Origin: Pempheris klunzingeri
Taxonomy: Eukaryota; Chordata; Actinopteri; Acropomatiformes; Pempheridae
Direction of reading: 5' to 3'
Assembly: GCF_042242105.1 (NCBI RefSeq)
Contig: NC_092025.1
Location: 14,064,309-14,128,308 of the forward strand
Length of the DNA: 64,000 nucleotides
Below are positions 24,601 through 36,852 of the stretch, in pieces. The position numbers and the translations under genes were made by a program. Under the pieces are notes generated by a model. The model had not been told where the DNA came from, made no database searches, and saw nothing but the letters and a program-made list of their open reading frames with translations. The first letter of the stretch is position 1, and each line of letters begins with the position of its first letter.

Positions 24601-27600
24601 CAGCGCTCACATAAACAGATTTTACTATTGTTTTCCATGTCTGCTCAAAAGGTAAAGAAACCACAACTACCATTAACCAGCTCACAAAGTAAGTATTTCA
24701 CGATGTGTTATGCGGCTGGTTGTTGTTCCTCAGTTGCAGCCAATTGCATCCTAACTAGCCTACAACATTGCTACTATTGGTAAACAATCATGTGGTACGC
24801 GTGTGTGTAAATTTGACCAGAAAAGAAACTGTCCACATTCTGGTCACTGGTCGATTGATCGGTGCTTCTCTAGTGTTCAACAGGCAACTCTATTGTCTTA
24901 ATTTGCTAAACATGAACAAAAACTTTAGAAAAGCAAATGGGACGATGGTGTGAGACTACAACAAATGCTACATAAACAGAACCTGTTTTTGTGTGAATCC
25001 AAGAAAGAACCGACAACAATAAGAAGCATTAAGTGCATGTAGGGGAAAAAAACATCTGTACACATTTCAACCCCTCAGAAAGTATCAAATTTAGGTATTT
25101 TAAGATCTTCAGACTATTTAAGGATCTGCGTAGGCCATAGCTGCAACACTGAAACCCACCTGCCCAGGTAACACTGCCAGAGTGGTTTGTTCTGCGAGGC
25201 CAACTCTGAGTCCTTGGCTCCAAACATCTTAGCCAGCAGCTTCACCACCTGCAGCCTCTCGTCATTATCATTACTCTGCAGAGATGGAGGGAAGGAGAGA
25301 ACGAGAGAGAAATGACGAACAGAATTTGGCTGTGTCGAATGGACAGCGCCGCTAAGTCATTTACATCAACTACACTGGCAACATTACCATTTTCGTAACG
25401 CACAAGAGCAGCAGTTATTTAAGTATCAATACTGTTTTAGAATGAGCTGCGAAGAGGAGGTAACAGCCGACACTCAGAGGTAAAGATAAAGGAAGACAAG
25501 AGGTAGGAAGTGGGAAGTGAAGGAGGGAGAGAGGATGAAAGAAAAACAGTAGTGAGAGAAAGTAGAGAAAACAAGTGAGGAGAGATAAAGATGAAAAGAG
25601 TGAGGGTGAGAAAATGGGTGAGCATAAATGAGAGAGAAAGAGAGAGAGAGAAAGAGAGAGCAAGCAAGTAGTCTGTGGGGGAGAGATTTTATCACAGCTA
25701 TTATTTTGAGGAGACAGCAGTGATCTACACTCCCTCTGAACAGTTAATGAGCGCTATCCATCAGCAGGATGCCTTTATGAGACACTGCAGAGGCAACATT
25801 ATGCTGACTGGCTGACTGCTTTATCTTTCTAATATGAATCAACAAACCTGCAGAGAAAGTGAAAATGTGCAATTCTGTGGGTAATAGGTCAGAGAATTCA
25901 CGTTTTCAGTCTGGCGTGGGGATAAACTCAATTTCTGCTGCTTCCATCTCTATAACTGCTATTAATATTGCAACAAAATCCCATTTATTTATCTGTCAAA
26001 TGTCCTTATAAAGTGGAGTAAGGTGTGTTTTGCACAAAGCAATTATCCCAACATGATATAAAGGCTTCATTTAGGCACACTCAGCTATAAACAGTAGAGT
26101 TCATTGTTTAACTGAAAGAGTATTTTTCTATACCTTGAGTTTGAACTCGAGCTGTGGCAGCACCGAGAGCAGCAGGTGGCTGTCTATGTTGTAAAGCTCC
26201 AAGATGAGGTCGAAAACGTGTTCGGAAAGGTCACTGACGGAGGTTTTTCCAAGCATCAGCACCTGGTTGAAGAACTGTTGAAGAAGGCAGAGAGGGAGCA
26301 GTAATGGTTACTGACAATGTTTTCTAACTTTTTCCACATGTGGCTCCTTTTTCATGGTATTCTTGAGTGAACAAATTCTCTTGTTTCTTGTCCGTCTCTC
26401 TCCTCCACGCTGAGGTCAAAGGTCAGATACAGAACCACATCCTTTGCTCACACACACCTCTGCTCTGCATGAACCCTGATCCTCCAGGTGTGAGACAACC
26501 TCAAACCCTACTATTCCACCCTATTCCAGTTATTTCAATGAAATCTGAATTTACAACACTGAAGCAACATGCATACGATGTGAGCCTCAGGACAAATATC
26601 TGGACGCATCAAATGTTCAACAGCTGATTTTTATGTCTGACGTATCACTTTGCTTCATCATTTGCTCAGATGTGAACCTCTTGTTGTGCAAAGACATTTC
26701 TAGCATTGCTGGCCCTGGTTTAAATACTCACTTCATGCTCCTTTCCAAGGCAAAGTCTGAAGCTACAGTACGCACTGTTTCACCTATAACTGTTACAGCT
26801 CTGGAAAGCATAATTTCTGAATTTCATGACCATTACGGGATGTTATATGATGATGACTACAGCGCGCAGTACTTTAGCAACAGTGTTCTTGTACTTACTC
26901 ACCAACTACCTAACTATTTTACACTGAATAAGTGCAATTAACATTTTATCAGTGCTCATTATGGCACATTAGGAGACAACCAGCTCCGACCTGGCATTTT
27001 AGCAGAATGACTGGTAGACGATTTGCTCTCACCAACGACATTATGTACTTGTAAGGCCAGTATACTTTCTTTCCCCTCAAACTGCGCTGCACTGACGACG
27101 TACAATAACCAGGAAATCTCCAGTGCATAACTGCATCTATTGGTATCTTGTGTTAAATGCAAAAAACAAATATCTATCCAAACATACAGACAAAAAAAAG
27201 TGAAAAGATTTTTTAAACAAAGCAGTGTGTCAAAGATGTAATCTTACATTGGTGATGTAGGGTTCAATAGCCTGAGCGGTTCTCTTCAGCAGAGCTTTGG
27301 CCAGGTCATATGCTTGTTTATTCAAATTCTAGGCAGAGAGAGAGAAACACAAGTGGTGAATAAAACAGCAGGTCAGAGAAGTTCATGTTCAGACAGATGT
27401 CTGGTCGACAGAAACATTACATATATTGTTGAAAATGAGGGCGTATTCCATCATTGCTTGTTTTTCACCCCCAATAATCCCATTAGGATGCTTGAAGCAG
27501 GCACAGATGTCCACAGATTTTTGTGCACACACTCTTGTGCTGCTTTACCTCTTCTCACCTGCAGGGGTCTCATTGAATTACAGGGTATGGAAAGTGATAT

Positions 27601-30600
27601 TGGCCTCAGTCTGCTGACAGTATGAACTGACTTCAGAGAGTACCGAGTCGTTTCTACTTGCATTAGCATTCATGGTGAAACTGTGTGTGTGTGTGTATGT
27701 GTGTGAGATTGTACATCCATGCCCATCGAACGCACGTGCATCCTCACATACCTTGTGTGCTGGCACCAGGTTGACCAATACAGTGTCCAACAGCTCCTGT
27801 GACACAGTGTCTCCCTCGCATATGATGGAGCTCATCAGGTCCACCATATGCATGTGCACCTTCTGGTTGTGGCCGTTGCTATAGTAATGAGGGAAGGAGG
27901 GTCAAAAAGTCAAGGACGGTCTCATTGTTTGCAAAAAATATAATATTCCACACTGGTTCCTTTTAAGAAAGCAGCTTACAAATGACAGGTATTTCTAGGT
28001 AGCTTTTAGAGTGTGTACACCACCCAATTCAGCACACAAATCTTTGTAGTGCACCATGGCTAAGATTTGCTTTGTTGGCAGCAGGCATTTCTAGGGAATT
28101 ATGTTTTTCACGTGCTGGGTCCCTCATTTTGGAAACAAACTGGCCCCACACAAACTGCAATGCACTGATCACACAGAGGGTGGGTGTATGTGCTCATAAT
28201 GATCTGCATGACAGCGGGAGGTAAAGCTTATTACCTAGATTTGTATCTCAGTGACTGCGGTCCTCGTCGCTGCCAGGCATTACTAGTCTCATTACCTCCC
28301 ATGTCACTTACACAGGAACACGCACACAACCATAACAGCTGCATTCCCTTACACCTTCTAGCTCACTGAAAATATTTTAAATGGAAAGCCGAGCTCTTTA
28401 GCTTCTTTCTATATAATTAAAAAACACTGTGCTGGCACAACCTTGACACTCCTTACCACAATGTTGTTCAAATGGCAAAGAGCCAAATTTTGTACTGCAG
28501 AATTCAGCCCCAAGGTTGTATTCAGCAGAGTGAAATTGAGAGCGGGGTTAGGGGGGAGGGGAGGAGGGGGGGAGGGGAGGAGGGGGGCCAATCAAAGCAA
28601 AACAACTGGACTGCTACTATGTTGTTTTGTGATGCAGTGGTGGAGACAAATTGAGGTTCTTCCAGAGGGCTACAAGGGCTCATTGCTGGGCAAAAATACC
28701 TGCATAACACACCATTATGATTACGGACACATAAACATTATAACACAGTGGGCTTTGATTAAAGAAAAAAAAAAAAAAGACTTACTTGATGACCTGGAAG
28801 AGTGTTCTATAAAGCTGGGTGAATATCTCATTGCTGTCTTCAAGCTCAAAGCAAATATTGTAGGACTTCACCCATGCTATGTTCTGAACAAAAAGAGAGG
28901 AAGCAGGACATTAGTGACAAGGCTGATGAAGAAGACTGTGATAAGAGTGGTGAGGGACAGCTACGTTTGGTCACTGCTGGACTTTCAATAGTTGTTCAAA
29001 ATTTTCCAGAAACAAAAAAAACGTTCCCTTCAAACCTGCAATCTCACTTTCTGCAAACACAGCATTGACTTAGCTAAATTAAAGAGCTTGGCGTTGCCCT
29101 GCTCTATACGTGAAGTGTCTTGAGATTACCATTGTTATCTTATTATAATATTAGACAATATTAGTAGTGAAGCCATGTTCGAGTCCACCGGGGGAATGAA
29201 AGTCCAATATTCACCGTCTTTTAACTCCGTTTTTGGTCTCTATCAATTCTTGAGGGATATATCTAGTGTTTTAGCAGCTAAATGTTCCAATATGTTCATC
29301 GACTAGTATCCCACTGTATCTGCCTGCTTTTTGCTGCTGAGCTTTGAGAGGACAGAGAGGGAATCAAAACAGTAAAGTTGCAAACTGGATAGCAAAACAA
29401 AAAGCTGAAACTCACTATAAACCTCTGTGCAGCTGAGGGGAGCTGCAAAATCCGGTTGATGGGCTCGTCCCTAACAGACGCTACTCCAATTACACACTGC
29501 CATTTGATATATTATCAAAAAAATATTGATAGCAGGCACTTTAATGAACTAGAGTAAACAAACTGTTAGCACTTATACTGGCTGTATTCAGAGATGGCCT
29601 GGTTGTGTTTGAGATTAGTTGAGGTTTTGATTCCACATTCAATTCAACAACTTCATCTTATATACCCCTTCCTGGATAAAGTAAATATTTTGGATTTCAC
29701 TGTGGTTGCATAATGTTCAAAGCAATTAGTATAATTAAAACTGCAGGATTTTCTTCATCTCCCAGTTGTCCAATTATGCCTTGTTTATAACATTGGCTTT
29801 TAAATCAAAATCTTACAAATTAACTTGCAAACCAATTATATTTACTTCCAGCTAGATTCAACTTGCCCTTTGATTTCATGAGGAAATGGCTTCTGGGCGC
29901 AAACTCCAATAAATTAATCAAAAGCACTTTGAAAAGCAAATTGAAACACAGAAGCAGGAAGAATGAAGAGCAAAACAAACCATTACTGAAGAACATCAGA
30001 GAAGCATATGCTTTAAAAAGGATACCAATAATGCTGAGGAGGCTTAGGTTAGTCATTTTTGAAGCAATGCAACATTTCTAAAAATCTATTTTAACTTGGT
30101 GTTTAAAAGGAGTTCAGACAGTCTTCTACAAGCTGAAGGAGATTATAAACAAAACTGCCAGATCGCTGCAGATCTAGATAAATATGTTTCCAATAAGCTA
30201 CTGTTGCACAGCAGGGGAGAGCATCTTATTGTGTCATCACTGCTTCCTCCTCCGCATCTGTACACTCGTCTTCAATATCATTTATTTGATGTGATACGAT
30301 TACACAAGATCTTGAATACATGCATGCATTAGTAAATGTGTTCAGAAGACCACAGGTCGAATACGATAAAAAAAAATTCAGATTCACTGAGATAAGATAA
30401 GACAACCGGCAATATTTATACTGTTCGCACAGAGTAAACCATTAGATCGACAAGCCATATACCAACTGAAGACCTGCACAGTTTTTCACATTACCCTTGT
30501 GAGTAATTATCACCGTTGCCATTTATAAACTATTAAACAAAATAGCATTCCACGAGCGAAAATATGTATAAATAAAAAGGTCAGAAACTCTACCAGAAAA

Positions 30601-33441
30601 GAGCTTCTCTTTTCTGTGCAGCTCATACAGTTCAGCAACGCATATAAACTCAATTTATCTGTTTCATCCTGTTAATCGATCCTAGTGATCTTTGTGTGTT
30701 TCCATATGGTACACTGTTATATGCAACAATCCACTGATTTTATGTTTGTGTCTTAATGTCCAACGTGAGGTGGAGAACACAAACAGACTTGACAGTCTCT
30801 ACATATACAACTCTTACAACAACACAATTTAAAGACAATACATTATCTTGCATGGGTTTGATGGATAGTTAATGGTTTAACTCTAACTGGCCTAAACGAT
30901 ATGTTGCATGGCCTCTTAGATCTCATTAAAGTCCAGCAGAAAGGCTCAGTCAGCTTCTGATGAAGACATTCTGCTAAAATAGAGAATTATGCATTAGTAT
31001 TTATCCCTGCTCATTGGTTAATGGCTTAATTTAGCTGCCAAGGTGTCAGATGATGATGGTCTTCGTAGTCCGATCGGTGAATGTGTGCCATAACACCTCT
31101 GACATAATCAATAAGAAAAATATGACAAATCCAAACAAAAAAGTTGAGCTAAGACCTATTTTCTTATTTCTAGGCCTGCTTTCTAGTTTAATAAAATGTA
31201 GTTTGTTTTTCAGGGCAAAGGTATCCTGCAGGATCCACTGTCTTTGAACAACAGGTTTTTGTCACTTTTCATACAGTGTTACTGCTTGTGGATGGAGCTA
31301 CTTGCCAAACCATCAGATTCTCCCGAGGGTCCCGTTGTTCAATGGCCCCTTATCTCATCATACTGACTTAGGCTACTCTGTCGAGGCAAGGATGCTGAAA
31401 CTTTGCTTATTTATCACTGACCACCATAATTGACTTGGCTTTTCATCTATAAATAATTTAAAAATTGTAAATTTGGTTAGTGAAGATTTTAAACAAAATC
31501 CTTAAGGTCTGAAGAGTAATGAACGCAACCCCTGTCACAGAAAAGGCCTGCTCGTTAAATTCACCTCCTTCGCCATAACTTGACACCAAAACATTTGGTA
31601 AACTAGCACACAAAAAAACTCAAAGAAACCACTAGAATGTCATGTCAACATTTTAAGATTACAAACTTGATAGTTCTGAATCAAGACCTCCAGTATTTGG
31701 ATGACATCGCTGATTAAAAATGACTTGTGCAAAGTAAGTAGGTTACACTTGTTTTATCATCACATACATTTAAATCAACACATCAAACTTCCTTCTGCTC
31801 ATCTCATTTTCACATTGCGAGCATTAGTCTGCCTCGCTAAAAAGTTTCTTCCTTCAGAGTCAACCAAAGATGCAATGAGACCTTTTAGTGTTATTTATTT
31901 AGCTATAGGTTACAGGGCAAACATAATCACACTCAACAAGGGATCCGAAAGGATTCAGACTCTATAAGGAGATTCAATACTGGACTCGAATTCAATAAAA
32001 TGCGATTGAGCCACAACCCCACCATGACGCATACACACACAGTCACATACCTCCAGCAGGTAGAAGTATCTGTTGAACTGAGCACTTTTGGTGTCCTCCA
32101 GTCCTTTGAGCTGTCTTGTGATAAACATGAAAATGTCCTGGAGATGAGAAAGACGTACATTTAGTGAATGTGCAACACACAGAGATGAAGTCATTAGCTA
32201 AACTGTGATAAGGACAAAACACAACTAACATGTATTTAACCAAAATGTTCACAATGCTTACCAAGAGGTACAACACATACATTGAAACTTAAAGAAGGAA
32301 AGCTATAATGGTACATGTGCGTGTCCAATAATAATCAGCTTGTGTGTTTAGAAGCTCTATAAAAAAGGTGTGAGTTTAGCCAAATGCTGCACACATTTCA
32401 GGCCTAACTTCAAAAAACGTTAGCAAATGAAAACAGAAATCTGTTTGCCAGTTACTCCAGAGAAGGTGCAACAGCATTATGTAATTAAAACAGTGAGTAA
32501 TTCAGCTGTGATGTAATTTTGCAGTATTTTGTTTTATGCACATGAGCAAAATCTTCATCACTGTACCTTGAGTTTATCTGGGGAGGTGTAGGGCGCCTCT
32601 GGGGCGTAAATTCTGAATATGTCTGCCAGACAGCAGGCCACCAGCAGACGCACGTCCTTGTCTGGGTGTTTGAGGAAGAAGTCTGAGGCCAGGTGGAGGG
32701 CCAGGTTCAGGTACAGCTCCTTCTCTTCCTCAGAGTCCTGGTCCATGTCCATGAAGGTCTTCACAACCATCTGGAAGAGGGGTGGGTGGAGGATATTGAG
32801 TGGGGCGAGAAGGTGTTAAAGGTTAGTGGCTGGCTTGACTAAATGGCTAGACGGGAAAAAAATCATATGGGTTAGAACAGTGGTTCTCAATATTTTTGGT
32901 GTCAAAGACCCCCAAACTGGTGCAAAACAAACAGCAAATCTGTATCTGAGATGTCTCAGGGATCTGTATCTGAAAAGATTTAGTTACTCCTTAACTGTAG
33001 ATTAGTGTAGAGTGTCAAGTGTGAAACCTATGAACAAAATAGTCACTCTTATACATTCTCTCATTACACTAACTTGTAGTCAGTGAAATAATAGTGAAAT
33101 TCAAAATGTCTCAATTTTAAAATCTTAAAATAAAACTTAAAATAAAAATGAGTACTAATTACCAATACAACTACTTATAAACATTGTCTATTTTAAAAGA
33201 AATAATGGTGCAATTACACCTTCAGTAATGTGATAACACTATATGAGAGGTCTGACACTTCTTCCCAAATCTGAACGACCATGCAGTGAACAGAAGAGAT
33301 GCTGCTGCAGCAGAGAGGGAGAAAGACACCGACCTTGAGTCTGCGGACCATTTCCTCTTTGGAGATTTTGTCAGAGATCTCCTTGACCCCCGGGGGGTAA
33401 GTCACCTTCCCGTCTGTGACTCGAGCTTTAGAGTGAGCCAT
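10315..33441 (-). CDS. pds5b: Sister chromatid cohesion protein PDS5 homolog B, complete
   Basis: PDS5B is a nuclear HEAT-repeat protein that binds the cohesin SCC1/RAD21 subunit and, with WAPL, sororin and acetylation factors, controls cohesin release and sister-chromatid cohesion. I joined 34 coding exons; every junction has GT-AG signals and phase is kept throughout, giving 1404 codons plus stop (human PDS5B is 1447 aa). The start is the ATG at 33439-33441 ([20 protein letters not shown]), which fits the PDS5B N-terminus. The stop is TGA at 10315-10317. The N-terminal 1100 residues are very close to mammalian PDS5B as I recall it. The C-terminal tail, with AT-hooks and acidic runs, favours PDS5B over PDS5A. 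Position next to kl supports this too. Exon coordinates are in the next four entries. Confidence 0.96.
13748..15551 (-). CDS. pds5b: pds5b coding exons 25-30, end of HEAT region and linker
   Basis: Exons: 15437-15551, 14939-15071, 14697-14816, 14171-14233, 13936-14081, 13748-13820, about residues 981-1197. The structured part ends after [20 protein letters not shown]. From [20 protein letters not shown] on, the protein becomes a Ser/Lys-rich linker with [19 protein letters not shown], a segment shared with mammalian PDS5B, and then MDHSENED. Confidence 0.94.
15890..20427 (-). CDS. pds5b: pds5b coding exons 12-24, central HEAT region
   Basis: Exons: 20314-20427, 20004-20085, 19861-19909, 19527-19666, 18994-19109, 18763-18868, 18197-18357, 17854-17977, 17283-17441, 16973-17041, 16646-16782, 16285-16408, 15890-16094, about residues 452-980. 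Marker stretches include [39 protein letters not shown] and [18 protein letters not shown]. The 49-nt exon at 19861-19909 ([16 protein letters not shown]) is short but in phase. No internal stop or frame break was found. Confidence 0.95.
20428..21824 (-). other. pds5b intron 11
   Basis: About 1.4 kb of AT-rich intron between AG-G exon junctions at 21825 and 20427. A short TATA/GTATA-rich patch lies near 21481-21520. I see no gene, no convincing transposon domain and no long simple repeat. Confidence 0.7.
21825..33441 (-). CDS. pds5b: pds5b coding exons 1-11, N-terminal HEAT region
   Basis: Exons: 33334-33441, 32567-32770, 32051-32137, 28786-28883, 27752-27878, 27248-27328, 26134-26274, 25160-25275, 23916-24010, 23483-23628, 21825-21976, about residues 1-452. 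Helical HEAT-type blocks are evident, for example [40 protein letters not shown] and [20 protein letters not shown]. The codon for Arg after LDK is complete before the donor at 23482, and the next exon opens with [12 protein letters not shown]. This part belongs to the N-terminal hook of the PDS5 HEAT solenoid. Confidence 0.95.
22455..22790 (+). mobile_element. Degenerate LINE reverse-transcriptase fragment
   Basis: In pds5b intron 10, plus-strand translation gives a decayed but recognisable string: [20 protein letters not shown], then [11 protein letters not shown], then [12 protein letters not shown]. This follows the layout of the C-terminal part of non-LTR reverse transcriptases of fish LINEs (TWC..N.L.LN..KTKE.V.DYR, then V..Y.YLGV.I). 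Stops and frame breaks show it is dead. It sits antisense to pds5b. The family within LINE is not resolved. Confidence 0.6.
25440..25690 (+). repeat. Purine-rich GA tract in pds5b intron 7
   Basis: About 250 bp of almost pure A/G on the plus strand (pyrimidine-rich in pds5b RNA), ending in GAGA units at 25630-25663. Long frames on the minus strand here are composition artefacts (Ser/Leu/Phe only). Confidence 0.8.
28543..28588 (+). repeat. G-run tract with G-quadruplex potential in pds5b intron 4
   Basis: Runs of four to seven G separated by single A or AGG, without interruption over about 46 bp. The G-rich strand is the non-template relative to a plus-strand transcript; pds5b RNA would carry the C-rich strand. 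Confidence 0.85.
28884..32050 (-). other. pds5b intron 3 (3.2 kb)
   Basis: AT-rich intron. Apart from the dispersed repeat at about 29165-29515 I see no gene or long tandem repeat. Two open frames of 70-90 codons in it have no recognisable similarity. Confidence 0.7.
29165..29515 (+). repeat. Dispersed teleost repeat in pds5b intron 3
   Basis: The tract reads TTCACCGTCTTTTAACTCC, GTTTTTGGTCTC, TTTTAGCAGCTAAATGTTCC, TGCTTTTTGCTGCTGAGC and CTGAGGGGAGCTGCAAAATC. This word order is familiar from an abundant non-coding repeat in percomorph fish genomes. I cannot assign a class from sequence alone. Confidence 0.5.
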
Positions 33442-33460
33442 CCTCTTAGCTCTTCACTGC
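33442..33460 (-). other. pds5b: pds5b 5' UTR part of the first coding exon
   Basis: The acceptor CTCAG (33461-33465 on the minus strand) precedes 19 nt of leader before ATG. No upstream ATG lies in these 19 nt. Confidence 0.65.
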
Positions 33461-34699
33461 CTGAGGAGAGAGAGAGAATAAAGTTTCTAATAGCTTAGAG
33501 GAGAGCGAGAAGGTGAGACAGAGCACACGAACAAACCTAAAGATTTGAAGAACTGCTGAACATCGGGGGAAAAAAGCAAGAGAAAACACATTGTTAACGA
33601 GTTGGAACCCAGAGAAATTCTTTCTAATACTTCTAAGTTCTTCTTTAGTACTTCTAAGTTTTAGAAAAAGCTATTCACAGCACAGTAATGGCTTTGTACT
33701 AGCTGAATAAACTTTGCTACATTCAGACAGTAGGCTGACTTTTCTCTGCTGCGGCTACCATCATGTTCCATATTTCATTATTGCGCCCACTAGCCTGTCA
33801 AGGATTACACCCAGTTCATGTTTGGGGCATACACATGATGCAAAATCTGCTTTGACTTTCAATTTAGTGCATTGTTCATGGGCAGATCAGTCATGCTGCA
33901 CTTTACACTGCTCTTTGGCAACAGCGACTGAATTGACCCGTCTCACCTTGCTACTGCCTTTTGTCCATTAAAGATATTAAAAAGGCAGAAACGTGTCTAC
34001 CCAGGAAAATGACTTCATTTTTCCTCCTACATCTTACCTACACTCCCCTTTGTCAGACAAACTAAAGTCTGACTCACAGTTCATGAATATACAAGAGTCT
34101 GCGGGATGAGCTGGGAAAGAAAAAGAACAAGAAAAATCATGATTTGATACTTTAAAGTGGAAACACATAAAATATCTGAGGCATTTAATACAGCAAGCCA
34201 TTAGTTACAGCAATAGGGCAAGTCGATGGCTCTTCCCAGGAGTTTAGACTATCACAGAGGGATGTAAGCTTGTTGAATGGAGTCTGAGGCCAATAAATCA
34301 GAAGACTACAATCTAAAAAAAGCGTCCTCTGACATATCGCCTCAGTCACAGACTGACTATTAACCAACTTAATGTTTCATGCAAGTTTCATCAACTATTC
34401 ACGTCACAGTTTACAGGACTCTAACCCACCATCCAGCTTGTCTTTCATTGAAAATTAACTTTTTGATGTATGTTGTAATAACTTAACTTCAATTTAATTC
34501 AATATGTCCCCTAAATCCTAATATCAGCTGTAACTAATTAACACCAATTCCCTAAAGTCTCAAATGTGGCTCAACTCAGCTAACGATTGTCAGTAAAAAG
34601 AAACAAACACTCTGATCTACAGCTGTGAGTGGACTATGTATTTGTAATTCAACAAGCCCATCAAACTCTTCACTAGACGAAAAACAATCAATTTCGAAA

Positions 34700-34905
34700 G
34701 GCAGCACTTAGGCACCGCTTTTATCCAAAGTGCTTTACAGTTTTACTTCCCACTTACACACAAATTCACGATGGCAGCGAGCCACCACACACGGCACTGG
34801 CCATCAGGAGCTATTTGGGGTTTAGCGTCTTGCTCATAGACACTTGGACAGAAGGAGCTGGGGAGGTACAAACCTTTTGGATGACCTGCTCCCCCTCCTG
34901 AGTCA
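34700..34905 (+). repeat. Dispersed teleost repeat (SINE-like) in pds5b intron 1
   Basis: Phrases such as CTTTTATCCAAAGTGCTTTA, CACACACGGCACTGGC, ATTTGGGGTTTAGCGTCTTG and GACAGAAGGAGCTGGGG appear in fixed order. This is the pattern of a very common short dispersed element of percomorph genomes. No coding potential. Confidence 0.6.
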
Positions 34906-34916
34906 CATCTGATAGC

Positions 34917-35420
34917 TAGGGGTGCAAATCACAAGTTTCAGCACGGCATGATATTATATCAATTCTTGGGACAATGAAACGTTGTTTGTTGGTATCGTAA
35001 AACAATTCAATTAAATTCAGGGGCCTGCGATTGAAATTAGACGATAAAATGTGCAGATTTAACACAATCAGTTAAATTTATATCACAAGAAGCCAACAGT
35101 TTTTAGCTCAGACAGCAGGTCCATCAAGCTAGCAGCAACTCGTGAAGCATCCAAGCAGCCTGTTAAGTCTCCGAAACTCCAAAACATTTCCACACCCAAG
35201 AGGGGGACAAATATCCTCATCCTTTGTCTTGGCTGCGTACCATTATCTGCCTGATTTTAGCACTGTAGTGGTGACGCAGGCATGCCAAGGGAATTTCAAA
35301 GTAAAGGCATATCTTAAAGATGACAACAGTGATTAATGTTTTCGCTTTGCATTAATACTATTGAATTGTTGATCATTGCAACGATACAGTGACACATATT
35401 GATGGATTGTTACACCCCAA
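34917..35420. mobile_element. Candidate non-autonomous DNA transposon with inverted ends
   Basis: The left end reads TAGGGGTGCAAATCA. The right end reads GGATTGTTACACCCCAA, whose complement starts TTGGGGTGTAACAATCC. The ends are imperfect inverted repeats about 500 bp apart. Internal phrases (CACGGCATGATATTATATCA near the left, ATTGATGGATTG near the right) resemble teleost repeats with GGGGTGTAACGAT-type termini. No transposase frame is present. Confidence 0.45.
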
Positions 35421-36539
35421 ATAATTGTGTCATTGTCAAGCACCAAAAAGTCCCCCAGTTTAACTTGTATGCTTATCCTAGCAATATTTCAAGATGGGTT
35501 GAAATGAATTTAAAGCATTAATGAATCTGCTGATCGTTTTCTTGAGTAAATAATATACTGCCATTGTCATGTATGACGGAATATGACATGGTTTTGGTCT
35601 GTTGGTTGGTATAAAACAAACAAGTTGGCTCTGGGAAACTGATTTCACATTTCATGGACTAAATTGCTATTGTGTATTACTTCTTTCCATATTTTTTCCT
35701 GCAGTTTTGCCTCTATTGGACAGCTCACTGCAAAGAGGCAAACTGTAAATGGGTAGAACGAGAGTGGGCTTGAATTGCCACAAAGGTCAAACCGACAACG
35801 TTGCAGTTGTGTGGCAAGTGATGTAACCATTTATTGATTATTTATTATTCATTGTCATTATCTTAAAACACCACCAGAAACAAGTCGTAGTCAGTGGTTA
35901 AATCAGATGATTGATTATGATTAATAAATATATTACAGCCAACTGGGATGATTATGTTGTACATGAGGATGTCCTTCAGAGTCATATACAGAAACTTCAT
36001 TATCAAAGTGTCAAATTAAGCAACTGTGAGGTAATGTGGACTGAAGGAATATCCCACAGGACAATGGTGAGCTTGGGTGTTAAGAATCGACCTCCCCAGA
36101 AATGAGCTTGCACAGTTGGTTTGTATTTGCAGTGCTGATGAAGCTGTATCACACTGAAACAGCAGTTTCAGCATGTGCTGTTTACAATCTGCGGGTAAAC
36201 GTGGAGGAAAAAAAACGTGTTAAAAAGCCTTTATTACTCTTCGCGGGTCATGACTGAATGTTAAAAACAGCTCTCGAACAGACTCCACCTTTATAGTCTT
36301 TATTGGGTTACAGAGGGTTTTTAAACACAGATATTTGAGTACCTTGTCTCTCCCTTGTCTAGATTGTTAACCAGATCCATTTCTGTCCTAATTTAATGAG
36401 TCTTAGAGCTCCAGTTTCTTCTGTAGACACAGTAACTCAGTGCTCTTTTTAGACTGAGGCACTTACACAGCTAAAGTTGTGAGTTTATAGCACATACAAT
36501 TTGAATTAGAAGCAGTCGTTCAAACAAAGCAGAAAACAA

Positions 36540-36852
36540 GTCGATCAGCAACTAGTTTGATAAGTGAATAAATGTATTTCAGTCATTTTTAAGCAAAAAT
36601 GTAAACTATTGGATGGTTTCAGATTCTCACATGTGAGGATTTGATGCTTTTCTCTGACATTTATGACAGCAAACTAAATATATTTGGGTTTTAGACTGTT
36701 GGTCTCACAGAACAAAACATTTGGAGATGGCACCTTAAGTACCTGGAAATTATACCTGGCGTGTTTCACAATTTTGTTACATTTTATAGACAGAAGATAA
36801 ACAGCACATTAATAGATAATGAAAAACAATCAGTAGTTGCAGCTATACATCG
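36540..36852 (+). repeat. Dispersed repeat ending in TAGTTGCAGC, copy 2
   Basis: This is the longest of three related copies. Diagnostic order: TTCTCACATGTGAGGATTTG, ATGCTTTTCTCTGACATTTA, TTTGGGTTTTAGACTGTTGG, ACATTTTATAGACAGAAGAT, AATCAGTAGTTGCAGC. The same words occur diverged at 7208-7357 and 59806-60030. Non-coding; probably a non-autonomous element with inverted ends. Confidence 0.65.

Noticed and set aside
25415..25695. Ser/Leu/Phe-rich minus-strand frames in pds5b intron 7
   Set aside because: They are products of a polypyrimidine tract, not a protein.
32880..32960. hAT-like terminal phrase (AGTGGTTCTCAATATTTTTG)
   Set aside because: Only a short suggestive segment; no matching second end was found, so it was not called an element.
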